Shown: positions 12,155 to 26,691 of the stretch, one piece after another | Numbering within the stretch: position 1 is the first letter of the stretch | Layout of the letters: each line of letters opens with the position of its first letter | From: Diploscapter coronatus | Taxonomy: Eukaryota > Nematoda > Chromadorea > Rhabditida > Rhabditidae | Length of the DNA stretch: 64,000 nt | Direction of reading: 5' to 3' | NCBI GenBank assembly: GCA_964036155.1 | Contig: OZ038422.1 | Coordinates: forward strand, 87,505,201 to 87,569,200 | Made by a program: the position numbers and the translations under genes | Notes under the pieces: generated by a model | What the model was told of the DNA's origin: nothing | Database searches by the model: none | The model's input: only the letters and a program-made list of their open reading frames with translations

Positions 12155-12277
12155 CAGACTTCTCAAAATTCGACTCGCAGAAAAATAGTATGTCATATCG
12201 AGAGAGAAAAAGAACATATCTCCTTTTCTCTCTTGAAAAGGTGAACTATTTTTGTGAGTCGAGTTTTGAGAAGTCTG
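12155..12277. mobile_element. hAT-like MITE (family E), copy 1
   Basis: Arms of about 33 bp (CAGACTTCTCAAAATTCGAC and its inverted partner ending GAGTTTTGAGAAGTCTG) are nearly identical. CAG/CTG termini are typical of hAT elements. A second copy at 24410-24536 has an 8-bp target duplication; this copy has none that I can see. It starts 13 bp upstream of the ITFG2-like ATG. Confidence 0.75.
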
Positions 12278-12449
12278 ATCCGAAACTTGCAAAAATTCAT
12301 TCCTAATTCAATAAGTTCAGAGACTTGTAAAGTGGTTCACAACCAATATTTCAATTAGACAATGGCGGTTATTGTAGTCAGACAATAATTTTATTTATTC
12401 GATTCGGTTTTTGGAGAAAGGTGAGATGTTTATTTTGTTTATCTGATAT

Positions 12450-13445
12450 TCAGCCGATATGATCGAGTTCGGTCTTCTTTTCGAAGAGTCTGAAAAAATA
12501 TAAATTTTCTTAAAATAAGAAAATGAGGATGGTACCGATCCGGCTTGAGTTCGAGTTTGGTCTCCAGATAGAAGCAGTCTTCATCGTAGACGGCGTCGTT
12601 GTAGAGTACGTAGACGTCACCTGAATTCGTTGACGATGAAAGTTATAGTAGTCCCTTAAAAAACTACTTGGGAATTGCAAGACTACATAGCAAAAAGATA
12701 TTTGAAAATAATAAGTAGGGAAAGATGTCCAGAATTTTGAAATGGAATTAAAATGGTACCTTTGATGAGATTGTGACAGAAGTGGCACTTGAAACAGTCG
12801 CGATGATAGTAGCTGCCGAGCTCCTTCAGGAACGTCTCCAATATCGCTTTTCCACACACTGCAAATTACGAGAAATTCAAATTCAAGTCGGGGTCGTAAA
12901 ATTTCATATTAAATGAAAAAACAACTTTAAATTTCAAGATTGAGTTAAACTTGTATGTGGAAATTAGATTTTGCTAATTAACTCGGAACAAGACTAAAAT
13001 TACCGTGACATTTTGGGTTGTTCTCGACCGTGTAGCAGTCAACGCAGAGCGGCTCGTTGTCGAACGTCTTGAAGAACGAGCGCGAGACCAGATCCGTCTT
13101 AAAAAGAGATCAATTTCCAGGAAAAGAGATCTTTTTTCAACGAAATAAAATCCCCTAACCTTGCATCGTTCACATTTGAAGTGTTTCGCATGGTACAGAG
13201 CGCCATCGGTCATGCACACGTTGTCCTGAAACATTCAAGAATCTCATCTCCAGCCTATAAGAGTACTTTGTTACCAGATCAAAAAGAGGGGAGAAATACC
13301 ATTTTGGTTAGCCAAGTATCCATTTTTGGTAGCAAAGTACTCGAGTCGAAATCTTTCAATTCACCGTGAGAGCGTCCTTCCTCGTCAGTTGCTTGTTGCA
13401 TTTTTTGCAGTCGAAGACATAGCTCTTCTTCGCAGCGGAGGACAT
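12450..13445 (-). CDS. Two-LIM-domain protein
   Basis: Six exons join to about 154 residues: the first starts at 13445 and the last ends with TGA at 12450. LIM1 runs from CKKC through HAKHFKCERC to LCVDCY and LIM2 from CHVCGK through HRDCFKCHFC to DEDC, each with the expected zinc-ligand spacing. There is little else beyond a short N-terminal lead and a charged C-terminal tail, so this is a LIM-only protein, probably a scaffold in adhesion, cytoskeletal or nuclear complexes. The acceptor of exon 3 is TTTTTAAG. The downstream gene begins 309 bp after the stop, of which 123 bp is a MITE. I cannot name the orthologue. Confidence 0.85.
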
Positions 13446-14230
13446 CGTACGGTAATGAGCAAATCATCACTGCCCTAGCTATTCTAATTCTATTCTCGTA
13501 ATTAACCTATTTAGTAGTGGCTGCTCATATTAATAATAATCGGGCAAATCTTCAAAATTAAAATTTTAACGTCCCTAATAACTCTACCGCCAATCAGGTC
13601 AACATTCTGCAGAAGGCTTCGAATTTTAAATTTTGCTGGCTTCTTCAACAACTACCTGTTGCGAATAAAAATGGCACCTCAACATCTATTGGGCCTATAG
13701 CGACTGCAACAGAAGCACAGAAGCTCCTTCCAGTTGCCAAACCGATGACAAATTCAACAGCCCTCCATCAAAATCCATAAAACCCAAATCCGAATCCGAG
13801 ATCTACTCAACCCCCCGAATCCCTTCAAATTCACGACTTAGCCCCTATCACTCAGTCCATAACAACTCCATGTTCATCCGATGCTCGGCGCCCTTTCACC
13901 TTTCTTTCTATAATCAATTCATATCACAAAGTGCCACATTTCAAAACCTATTCAAAAGATTCCCCTTACCAAGTTTTATCCAAACATAACTTCCTTACCT
14001 ATCCCGAAGTGCCAAGAATAGCCCGAATTTTGCCAGTCTATGACAACGATTTGATTGATAGCAATGAGATAATCATCAAGTTTTGAGCTCTCAAAATTCT
14101 CCTGCCGACCCTAAGTTATTTATTTTCGAATTGTTTATTTTTTCTTCAAAAAGTAACAACGATAACATTATGCCTAACTAATTTTTTTTGTATATATTTG
14201 TTTTCTGGAAATAAATTATTCGCTGCTGAA
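13446..14230. other. Intergenic region with a G-poor stretch of long open frames
   Basis: On the plus strand one frame is open from 13562 to 14083 except for a single TAA at 13778-13780, and a second frame is open from about 13663 to 13986. Neither has a suitable start codon. The plus strand is visibly poor in G here, which removes most TAG and TGA codons, so open frames are expected by composition. A broken exon or retrocopy is the alternative. No similarity was recognised. Confidence 0.4.
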
Positions 14231-16446
14231 TTACTCCGTTCTCTGTCGCTTGTGCTTGGGTTTACCGTAAAGCGGGTCGAATCCGACATCCTTGTCCGGG
14301 ATGCTGCCATCGAGTGCGTGCTTCAGAATTTCCTCCTTCGTCATGGTGTATTTGCTCTGAAAAATCAATCATTTTCGAAATTCTGATTTAAAAATTAGAG
14401 CAATTAAAAACTTGAAAAATATCCTGGGAAAAGAAAATGCCCGTATTTGTAAAAAAAAAATTGCAATATCTCACATTCTTCCAAATATCGAAGAGATATC
14501 CAAGCGTGGCCTTCATTTTCGGTCCACGGGGAACTTTTGCCTCCATCAAGTCGACTCCTGAATTGTAAAATAAACAAAGAAAACTAAATTAAAAAAAAAA
14601 ACAAACAAAACCTGTGACTTGGAATTTGGGGCAAACGTAATTTTCGATCTGCTGGATGAGCTCTTCCTCGGCCAGCACACTGATCATCAATTGCAGGATT
14701 TTCTGTCGGATTTTGTCGGGTTCCGTTCCTCGAGAATATATTTTATTTTCTATATATTTTTTAACAAAAAGATGCATCTTTTCAAAAATAAAAGCCAAGT
14801 TTTTAATGATATTTTTTTCTAAAAGCTAAATGAAAAACTAATGCCATGAATACCTCGTCCAGGTCTGCCTTCTGCTTCCACGCACAGGTCTTTCCACCAG
14901 TTCAAATCATTCCTGTTTTTCTCTGCCTCCACGCGCTCTCTCACAATAAAAAATCCCAGGAACTTCTCGTCGTTCGATAACTGAAAACTCAGGAAAACAT
15001 GAAGATTACTGTAGAAAATTAGCATACCTTAGTTCTTGTGTGGAATGCGTCGATGTGGTCCTCGATTTCGCAGAGCAGCGCCACCGAGGTCATCGATTCC
15101 AGGCGGTTACCGTATTTTTCGTAGACCTATAATCGCATTTCGATTTTTTATAAAGAAAAAACTCACAAGATAATAGGATAGTTTGATTTTTGGAAAATTG
15201 TAAATTGAGACCTTCTGAAACCTGTCGAGATTGACGGCCTTGGGCAGCCCGACGTATTCCTGCAACTCGCACTCAGGTCCGAACATGGATCGCAGAACTG
15301 CAGGCGCCATACGACCGATCACGATTTTCTTGAATTCCACCCAGATTCGCTCTGCGCTGATTCCCTCCAAATTCTCGATTTCTTCTTTATTTTTTGAACA
15401 AAAACTCACCTTCAATCCATGCTTGTTCCTGGCGATGGCTCCGAGTGTCTCCTTTTCGTGCTCTTCAGTGACAGAGATTCGTCCGAAGAATCGAAAATAC
15501 CTGAAATCGGACAAAATTAGAAAAATCTCGGTTTTTGCTTGGAGAATACCTGAGAATCCTAAGAAAGTCCTCCTGAATGCGAGTTTGTGCGTCGCCGACA
15601 AAGCGAATTCGTCGTTTCTGCACGTCCTCAATGCCTCCAAAGTAGTCGTAAACCGTCCCGTCCAGACCTCAAATCAAACTGTTTTTAACTAAATATGCAA
15701 AAGAAATACCGAGGAACAGAGAGTTGACGGTGAGGTCCCTGCGATTTGCGTCGAGCTCCCAGTCGGTCGTGTACTTGACTTCCGCCCGACGACCGTCGCA
15801 AAGCACGTCGATTCTCAAATAACTTGTTTATTTTTTAGTTTTTTTTAGAAATTTTATTAGTTTTGAAAATTTTTTTTAAATTCTAAAAACCTGAGAGTAG
15901 TGATTTCGAAATTCTCTGCCTCGTCAATTCTGCAAGTGATTGTGCCGTGCTCCTCACCCTTTTTGTGCAACATTCGAATTCCGTGTGATTCGAAAAGTTC
16001 CTGCAAAAAGATAAATAAGTAAAACTTTAAAACATCGATAGCTCTACAGGTGATCGCTGACCTTCATTTGCGTGGGCGTGGCCGTGCTGGCGAAGTCGAC
16101 GTCAGCTGGCTGGATGCCCATCATCAAATCGCGCACCGCGCCTCCAGCAATTCTGGAAAGTTAAATTAAAATCTAACACAAATAAAATAAAACCTCAATT
16201 CATAATTGCATTCCTGGAAAAGCTCGGACAATTTGTGGAGTTGCGGCGTGAACAACTTCTTGAATTCGGGAGTGTCGAGCTTCATCGTGGTAGGCATTCT
16301 TCCCGACGCCAAACGAATCAGAAACTGATGGTCAATCTGAAACAAGTCAAATTTTAAAGTAAAATTAAAACATCGATGAGTGCCTGATTGGTGATGTTTC
16401 GGTATACGGCTAGCAGTTGCCTTGTTCGTTTACCAACAACTATCAT
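14231..16446 (-). CDS. CCA tRNA nucleotidyltransferase (TRNT1-like)
   Basis: This enzyme adds the 3' CCA to nuclear and mitochondrial tRNAs. The class II nucleotidyltransferase signature is clear: AGGAVRD followed by PADVDFAS (the metal-binding DxD), a flexible-loop [17 protein letters not shown], then [37 protein letters not shown] and YFRFFGRIS. Later helices include [14 protein letters not shown]. The first exon encodes a basic N-terminus ([17 protein letters not shown]) consistent with a mitochondrial presequence. The last exon ends [10 protein letters not shown]. At least three acceptors are not TTTCAG (TTTGAG at 15814-15819 and 15668-15673, and ATCGAG before the NLEGIS exon). A TTTCAG site 17 bp upstream of the ATG is a likely trans-splice acceptor. 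The mcm-3 stop codon lies only about 255 bp upstream. Confidence 0.93.
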
Positions 16447-16701
16447 GCATCAATCGGGAAGAACTGAAATCGAATCATTGGACGATTGAATGGGTCAGGT
16501 TGAGAAACTTTTCAAAACCGAGGGCTATTACCCTAAACTCGAATCCATATATTGACGCGTATTTTCAGAACGCTTCAGTTAGAATACACACAAAGTATCT
16601 TTACTTTACTCAAAGAAATTCATTGCTTCGAAAATTTTACATGAAAACAACTTGATATAAAATAAGTAATCAGATAAAAATGGAAAAGTTAGAGCAAACA
16701 A

Positions 16702-20646
<3,945 letters not shown>

Positions 20647-20750
20647 CGCTCAAATCAGACCAATTAAACAAGATAATCAGACCAATTAGCGTGGATAATT
20701 CAAATAGGTGACGAGAGAAGGAAAATAGAGTCGTTCAAAAAGCGGTAAAT

Positions 20751-20758
20751 TTTCCCGC
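20751..20758 (+). promoter_or_regulatory. E2F-type site between mcm-3 and rps-8
   Basis: TTTCCCGC matches the E2F consensus TTTSSCGC exactly and lies 105 bp upstream of the mcm-3 ATG. MCM genes are classic E2F/DP targets, so the placement is meaningful. A pyrimidine-rich run (20760-20790) follows towards rps-8 and may be part of the ribosomal-protein-gene promoter. The functional assignment is inference. Confidence 0.55.
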
Positions 20759-21081
20759 CCTATTTTCCCTCCCCTCTTTCTCTCTCTTCACTCTCGCTTT
20801 TTGTGCGCCGATTTTAGCCAGAGAACGTTGTGCGAATTGGTCCTATTCATCGTACATCGGGCCCAAAATCTTGTCGAGTTTTGGACTTTCCAATTTTATA
20901 AATCTTCAAATTTTCCGATTTTCTTATAAAATCTGGTAAAGGGGATTTGGAAAATCGGAATGCTCATCCTACTATTTGACTTGTTGTTCTTGAGCTCGCG
21001 AAATTTGCTATTTTGCTGTTCGTTATTTCGATATTCGTTTTAAATGTTGGATTTCAAGGTAAAACTCGACTTCAAGAGAAG

Positions 21082-22402
21082 ATGGGTATCTCGCGCGACT
21101 GGTATCACAAGCGCTACAAGACTGGAGCCTCTCGACCCGTCCCTCACAAGAAGAGAAAGTACGAGTTGGGCAGACCGCCTGCAAATACTAAGGTATGAAA
21201 AGAAACGACTAGACGTCGCAAAACTCGGTCAGCAGAAAAGTTGTATTTTAGAGAGGAGAAAAGAAGACATGCTCTGTTACTTTCTCAAGATAACACTTAG
21301 AAAAGATAATTTTGAAATTTTTTTTCTTTCAGATCGGACCCAAGCGAGTCCACTTGGTGCGCGTGCGCGGAGGCAACATCAAATTCCGTGCTCTCCGTCT
21401 CGATACTGGCTCCTTCTCCTGGGCTTCTGAGCGTGAGTTTTGGGCATTTTAGGAACACTTGAAAAATATGAAAAAAGTTTTCCTCTGAAAATTAAAGAAA
21501 TCAGAAGAAGCATTCCTGAAAATTAGAATAAGTAAATTGATTGCTGCAGGCATTTCCCGCAAGACGCGTATCGTGGACACTGTGTACAACTCGACGAACA
21601 ACGAGTTGGTGCGAACCAAGACGCTCGTCAAGGGTACCATCATTACCATCGATGCAGCCCCCTTCAGGTAGGTCTGAAATGTCCACTGTTCCATGCGCTC
21701 AGCAAATCTTGTCCCACCTAAAAACATGCTCCATTGCTAAATTTTAGTAGATTTACCCACTCTTCTCATTTCCTTCATTATCTAATGGGGAAGAAATCAC
21801 GAACATTTCACACTAGAGCATGATTTTAGGAGGGCAAGGTTTGAGGGGGGACACCCGTTTGAAATATGAACCGTCTATTCCCGAAAAGTCCAATTTTGTG
21901 AACCTTGAATTTCTAAAAATAAATGTCGCTTACAGACAGTGGTACGAGGCCCATTACGCCCTGCCTCTCGCCAGGAAGAAGAACACAAAGCTCTCCGAGG
22001 AGGATAACGCCATCATCAACAAGAAGAGGTCAGTTGGTCAAAATCCTTATTGTGCCTATCTCGTGAATTTTCTGTAAGAATGCTCAAAAGTGCATTTATA
22101 CAAAGAATTCTCGAGTTCTTGGCAAGAAATTATGCTAATTTTGATCATTTGCAGGTCGCGCAAGGTGCAGAAGAAATACACAGAGCGCCAGAAGACGGCT
22201 CAGGTCGACGCCCTTCTCATCGAGCAGTTCCAGGCTGGCCGACTTTTGGGTAAAAATTGAATTTTCAAAAATAAAAACATTTTATTTTGCAGCTCGCATC
22301 GCCTCGCGACCGGGTCAAACGGGCAAAGCTGACGGATACATTTTGGAGGGTCGTGAGCTCGAATTCTACCTGAGGAAGATTCGTGCGAAGAAGGCCAAAT
22401 AA
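21082..22402 (+). CDS. rps-8: 40S ribosomal protein S8
   Basis: The protein starts [16 protein letters not shown], the canonical eS8 N-terminus, and continues with [68 protein letters not shown] and [16 protein letters not shown]. Six exons end with TAA at 22402, giving about 208 residues, the normal length. It is a component of the small ribosomal subunit. It is the first gene of a same-strand run of four, divergent from mcm-3. A CTTCAAG just before the ATG may be the trans-splice site. Confidence 0.97.
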
Positions 22403-22838
22403 ATCAGGGGTAGGAAGGCGAAAAGAAATTTTAAAAATATGCAAATTGTAAATTTCAGGCACCCCTCACCTCCAATCTCGTTATCTGGTCCCCCTTCACG
22501 AAAGAACTCGTCGGAATTCCTCCTCAAACTCCGCATTTCTTTTTCTCCTTCTTCCTTCTCGTTTCTTGTTTTCGTATGAATGAATTAGAAATTGCTGATG
22601 CTTTTCTGGGGGAATTTTCGTAGGGCGATTTGGTGTGAGTGGGGCTACTTTCCCTCTCGTTCTCCTTATTGATTGTCGTTTTTCTTTGGTTGATTCATAT
22701 AAATTGTTATAAAATATGTTCACTAGCAAGTTGTTTCTGACAGACAAATGAAGAAAGTGGTATTCATCCAGAATCTACATACAGTACTTTGGATGCATGA
22801 ATTTGGCGATTGTTTAAAGTCAATATTTTGAAGGAGAC

Positions 22839-24622
22839 ATGACTCGTCACGGCAAAAACTGCACAGCGTCATCAGTGTACTCGTACCACGAGCGGAAGAG
22901 GGACGCGAAGATTTCGGGATACGGTACTCTGCACGCCAGACTCGGGGCCGACTCTATCAAGCAATTCGACTGCTGCTCGCTGACTCTCCAGCCTTGCAGG
23001 TAACGGATTACTGCATTTTAAAATGGGCTACTAATTTTAGAGGAAAAATGCGCTCTAGCTTTGTTCTCTAGTTTAAATGATTACGATGTTTCAGGGACCC
23101 AGTGATAACTCCAAACGGCTACCTGTTCGACAGAGAGGCGATTCTCGAGTACATCTTGGCGCAGAAAAAGGAAATCGCGAAAAAGACCAAATTGTGGGAG
23201 AAACAATGCGCGAAGGAGGCTGAGGAGGCACAGAAGGCGCTGTCGGAGAGCGAGAAGTTGCGACTGAAGAAATTCGCTGCGCAGGTACGAAAAAAAAGAA
23301 GTTTACACTTTTATTTATTACTAGAAAAAAGATGAATTTATAAAGTAGTACATTCAGAAATGTTCTTTAAAAATATCATTAAAATTTGTACCTTTTAAGG
23401 AAGCCACTCCCGCACATCCCGGTGTTAAAGTCGACGTGAACAGCGTGGAAATCGACAGCGAAAAGAAGACTTACAATCCACTTGTAAGAAAAAACATCTT
23501 GGTTTAAAAAAGAAAAAAAAAACATTTTTTTTAGAAAAGACCCCTGACTTCGGAAGGAACGGTAGTCGAGCAGCCCGCTGAGAAAGTCAAAGCTCACGGA
23601 AATGAGGGGGAACTTTCCAATATGAAAGGGCAAAAGTTGAAAATTTGCCAGGTCTTAAAAAATGAAGAAACAATTTAGAAGCAAGCAACTGCCGAGTTTC
23701 TGGATTCCCGAGTTGAACCCGACTGCGTCTGCAAGCAAACTGGAAAAGCCGGTGAGATTTCAGATGGCCCTTTCGTACTCCTCCACACTCACTTTTTGAG
23801 GAGAGAAAGTAGAGGGAAAGAGAAAAAGTGGGGGTGTGGAATACATACAGGAGGCCATTTCAGATATCCACGAGACTATTGAAGACTCATAATTTCAGAA
23901 CCAAAAAGTGCTGTGTCCGATTTCGGAGAAGACGCTGAAATTGAAGGATCTGATGGAGGTGAAATTCACGGAAATTCCCGACTCCGAGCCTGGCAAGAGC
24001 AACGCCGCTAAACAGGTAGTTTTGAAATCGGGGATTTGTTGAAATGCTAATTTTTAGCATCGCTACATGTGCCCCGTCACTCACGACGTGTTGACGAACA
24101 CTACTCGGTGCGCTTATTTGAAGACTTCGTAAGAAATTCTTTTCTTTTTCGAAAAATCCAAGTTTTCTTTCTCAGCAAGTCCATAGTGACCTATGATGTC
24201 GTGGAGAAACTGATTAGAAAAGACTGGGTTGATCCGATTTCTGGAGACAAGATCACTGAGGAGGACATCATCGAGTTGCAGAGAGGAGGTGGGATTTCAT
24301 GATTCATCATATATCTTTTCTTTAAAGCGAGATTTTACAAACCCACTATCTAAAAAGGGATTTGGGGTTTTCGTATATCCCCACTTGCCTTTCTTTTTGG
24401 GTAATTGATCAGACTTCTCAAAACTCGGCCCGCAGAAAAAGCAGTACATCGTTTCGAGAGGGAAACAGGCGACATACTCTTTTCCGCTCTCAATGCGACA
24501 CACTCTTTTTCTGCGGATCTAATTTTGGGGAGTCTGTAATTGATTGATTTCTAGGCACCGGCTATGCGGCGACGAACGAGGTAAAGGCCAAGCTGCTGCG
24601 GCCTCAGTTGGAACTGCAATAA
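22839..24622 (+). CDS. NOSIP (U-box-type E3 ligase, nitric oxide synthase-interacting protein)
   Basis: The start MTRHGKNCTASSVYSYHE is the highly conserved NOSIP N-terminus. Next come FDCCSLTLQPCRDPVITPNG and YLFDREAILEYILAQKKEIA (first half of the split U-box/RING), a lysine-rich linker, LPSFWIPELNP, VLCPISEKTLKLKDL, and CPVTHDVL through IRKDWVDPISGDKITEEDII to LQRGGTGYA. Family members are nuclear E3 ligases linked to spliceosomes and to NOS or PP2A regulation. About 290-300 residues. Two introns contain inverted-repeat elements (23760-23874 and 24410-24536). An AATAAA lies 55 bp after the stop. It lies about 436 bp downstream of rps-8 on the same strand. Confidence 0.93.
23760..23874. mobile_element. 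Inverted-repeat element in a NOSIP intron
   Basis: The arms AGATGGCC-(gap)-TACTCCTCCACACTCACTTT and AAAGTGGGGGTGTGGAATAC-(gap)-GGCCATTTCAGAT pair over most of their length. The central part is GA-rich. The element fills nearly the whole intron between the SKLEKP and NQKVLCP exons. Confidence 0.6.
24410..24536. mobile_element. hAT-like MITE (family E), copy 2, with 8-bp target duplication
   Basis: The ends CAGACTTCTCAAAACTCGG and ATTTTGGGGAGTCTG match copy 1 at 12155-12277. The element is flanked on both sides by TAATTGAT, a perfect 8-bp direct repeat of the size produced by hAT transposases. It lies in the last NOSIP intron. Confidence 0.8.
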
Positions 24623-24774
24623 ACGTCGTATTTTAATTGATCTGATCTCTTTTCATTTATTTATTCTTTCCTTTTCAATAAATTAATTTTTGCAAAATTT
24701 TCAATTTCTCCAGAAAAATGTCGCAAACATTTTGATACCTTGCCTTTTCATGGAGTTTCTGAATTTTTAAGCAC

Positions 24775-24917
24775 AGTCTGTGTAAGACTCAAAGGCTCAA
24801 ACTTTTCAAGGAACAAAGTGGTACAAAAGATTGAGATTAATCCGTAGAGTCAGCTCAGCTCGCTACAACTAATCTAAACTTTTTGCACCAATGCAGCTCG
24901 AGTCTTATACAGACTGT
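24775..24917. mobile_element. Inverted-repeat element in the NOSIP-SNRNP40 gap
   Basis: CAGTCTGTGTAAGACTC and the reverse complement of GAGTCTTATACAGACTG differ at one of 17 positions. The element takes up 143 of the 332 bp between the two genes, so the ancestral gap would be about 190 bp. That is close to the 195-bp gap between the next pair. Confidence 0.65.
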
Positions 24918-24954
24918 TGTAAAATCGAGAATTATTTGAGGAGGAAATTCAAAG

Positions 24955-26496
24955 ATGGCGTCTGTGCACGTGGGTCACGGCGAGCAATTCAAGCGGCCCA
25001 TGCTGCCGATGGACTTGGTCCCCGCGAAGAGAGGCCGATTCGAGAGGGGAGGAGCCGGACAGGCCTTGGTTGCTGCAGGCGGCCCTCAACAGAACCAAGT
25101 GCCCAGACTCAGTAATCTCCAGGTAATTAACGAGTTAATTCCCCAATTATCTAAACCCAATTGCCCTGATTAGGCTCCAATTATGCTGTGCAACGGACAC
25201 GAGGGCGAGATCTACACGGCCCGCTTCAGCTCGGACGGCTCGTGTTTTGCGAGTGCGGGATTCGACATGAGGGTTGGTTATTTATTTATTTATTTTTAAA
25301 AATATATTTTTTGGATTACTATTTTTATGCTCAGATTTTCCTGTGGAACGTGTACGGGGATTGCGAGAATTTCGCGGTGATCAAGGGTCACTCGGGCGCT
25401 GTGATGGACATCAACTTCAACACGGACGCGAGCATCATCGTCAGTGCCTCCACGGACAAGACCGTCCGTGTCTGGGACATGCAGACTGGCGCTTGCCAGA
25501 GGAGATTCAAGTTGGTTTGGTTTTCTAAAATGCAAGTTTTTGAATTTGCTCAGATCCCACTCGGACATCGTGAACGCAGTCCACCCTGCCAGAAGAGGCC
25601 CTCAGCTGATTTGTTCTGCCTCAGATGATGGGTGTGCAAAGGTAACTTAAAAGAAAAATAGACGAAAATGAATCAGAATAATTTGAGGTGCACGATATTC
25701 GAATGAAGGACGCGGTGAAGACGTACGAGAACAAATACCAGCAAACAGCCGTCACATTCAACGACACCTCGGACCAGGTCATCGTTGGGGGAATCGACAA
25801 CGATATCAAGGTAAGGCATTTCATACATCCTTGTTTATCCCCTATCTTCCATCTTTAATCTTTGCAGGTGTGGGACATGCGCAAAGATGAAGTTTCGTAC
25901 GTGTTGAGGGGTCACGGTGACACGATCACCGGCATTTCGCTGAGTCCCGATGGAAACTACGTCCTTTCCAATTCGATGGATTGCTCTGGTATTTGAGTTT
26001 CTCAAAGTTATTGGTTTCTTGTTTGATTTTTCAGTCCGCACGTGGGATGTGCGTCCGTTCGCGCCGGCCGATAGAACGGGCAAAACCTATTTCGGACATC
26101 AGCATAATTTCGAGAAGGTTCGCTATTTTTCTTTCGGAAATTCGACCAACAATTCAAGTTTCGAAATTGTCTAGGAGAAAAACTTAATACAAGTTTTTAG
26201 ATTTTTGTAAATAGATAAATTTGCAGAATCTGCTGAAATGCGGCTGGTCGCCCGACGGCTCTCGGATCACGGCCGGCTCCTCGGACCGTTTCGCGTACGT
26301 CTGGGAAGTCGGAAGCAAGAAGATCCTCTACAAGCTGCCCGGTCATCAGGGCTCGGTCAACGCCACGGACTTCCATCCCAAAGAGCCGATTCGTGAGATT
26401 TTCTAGTTTGCTCTAATTTTTTTTTTTTGAGACTATCGTTTTTCAGTGCTATCCGCTGGCAGCGACAAACGCATCTATCTCGGAGAGATCATGTGA
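24955..26496 (+). CDS. U5 snRNP 40 kDa protein (SNRNP40), WD40 beta-propeller
   Basis: The N-terminus contains FKRPMLPMDLVPAKRGR, typical of SNRNP40. Seven WD repeats follow in order, with endings such as FLWNVYGDC, VRVWDMQTG, IKVWDMRKD, VRTWDVRPF and AYVWEVGSK, and a final SAGSDKRIYLGEIM. About 345 residues over roughly nine exons, the usual length. The protein is a core component of the U5 snRNP and tri-snRNP, acting in the nucleus in pre-mRNA splicing. A TTTGAG acceptor-like site is 14 bp upstream of the ATG (24935-24940). An AATAAA lies at 26584-26589. The next gene starts 195 bp downstream. Confidence 0.95.
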
Positions 26497-26691
26497 TTCC
26501 TCGAAATATTTTTGGGATCTCAACTTTTTTCGTTATCTAATTTTATTTATCATTTTGACTTTTACAATTATGTTCCATTCCTGAATAAACAAGTTTTTGA
26601 GCGGGCTTTATTTCATGAAAACTCAAAAGGGCTTGAAAACTCGCTACGTTTCTGCTAATCTCTTTATGTCTCTATTGAAACGGAGTTTCAG

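Noticed and set aside
11982..12306. Plus-strand frames overlapping the ITFG2-like first exon
   Set aside because: They are antisense shadows: the minus-strand exon joins in phase to the next exon and matches the family.
15107..15692. Long antisense frames on both strands over the TRNT1-like gene
   Set aside because: Only the spliced minus-strand reading shows the nucleotidyltransferase motifs; the long unspliced frames read through introns.
22839..24622. Assignment of the U-box gene to Prp19
   Set aside because: The N-terminus MTRHGKNCTA and the split U-box with DWVDPISGDKITEEDI are NOSIP features, and there are no WD repeats.
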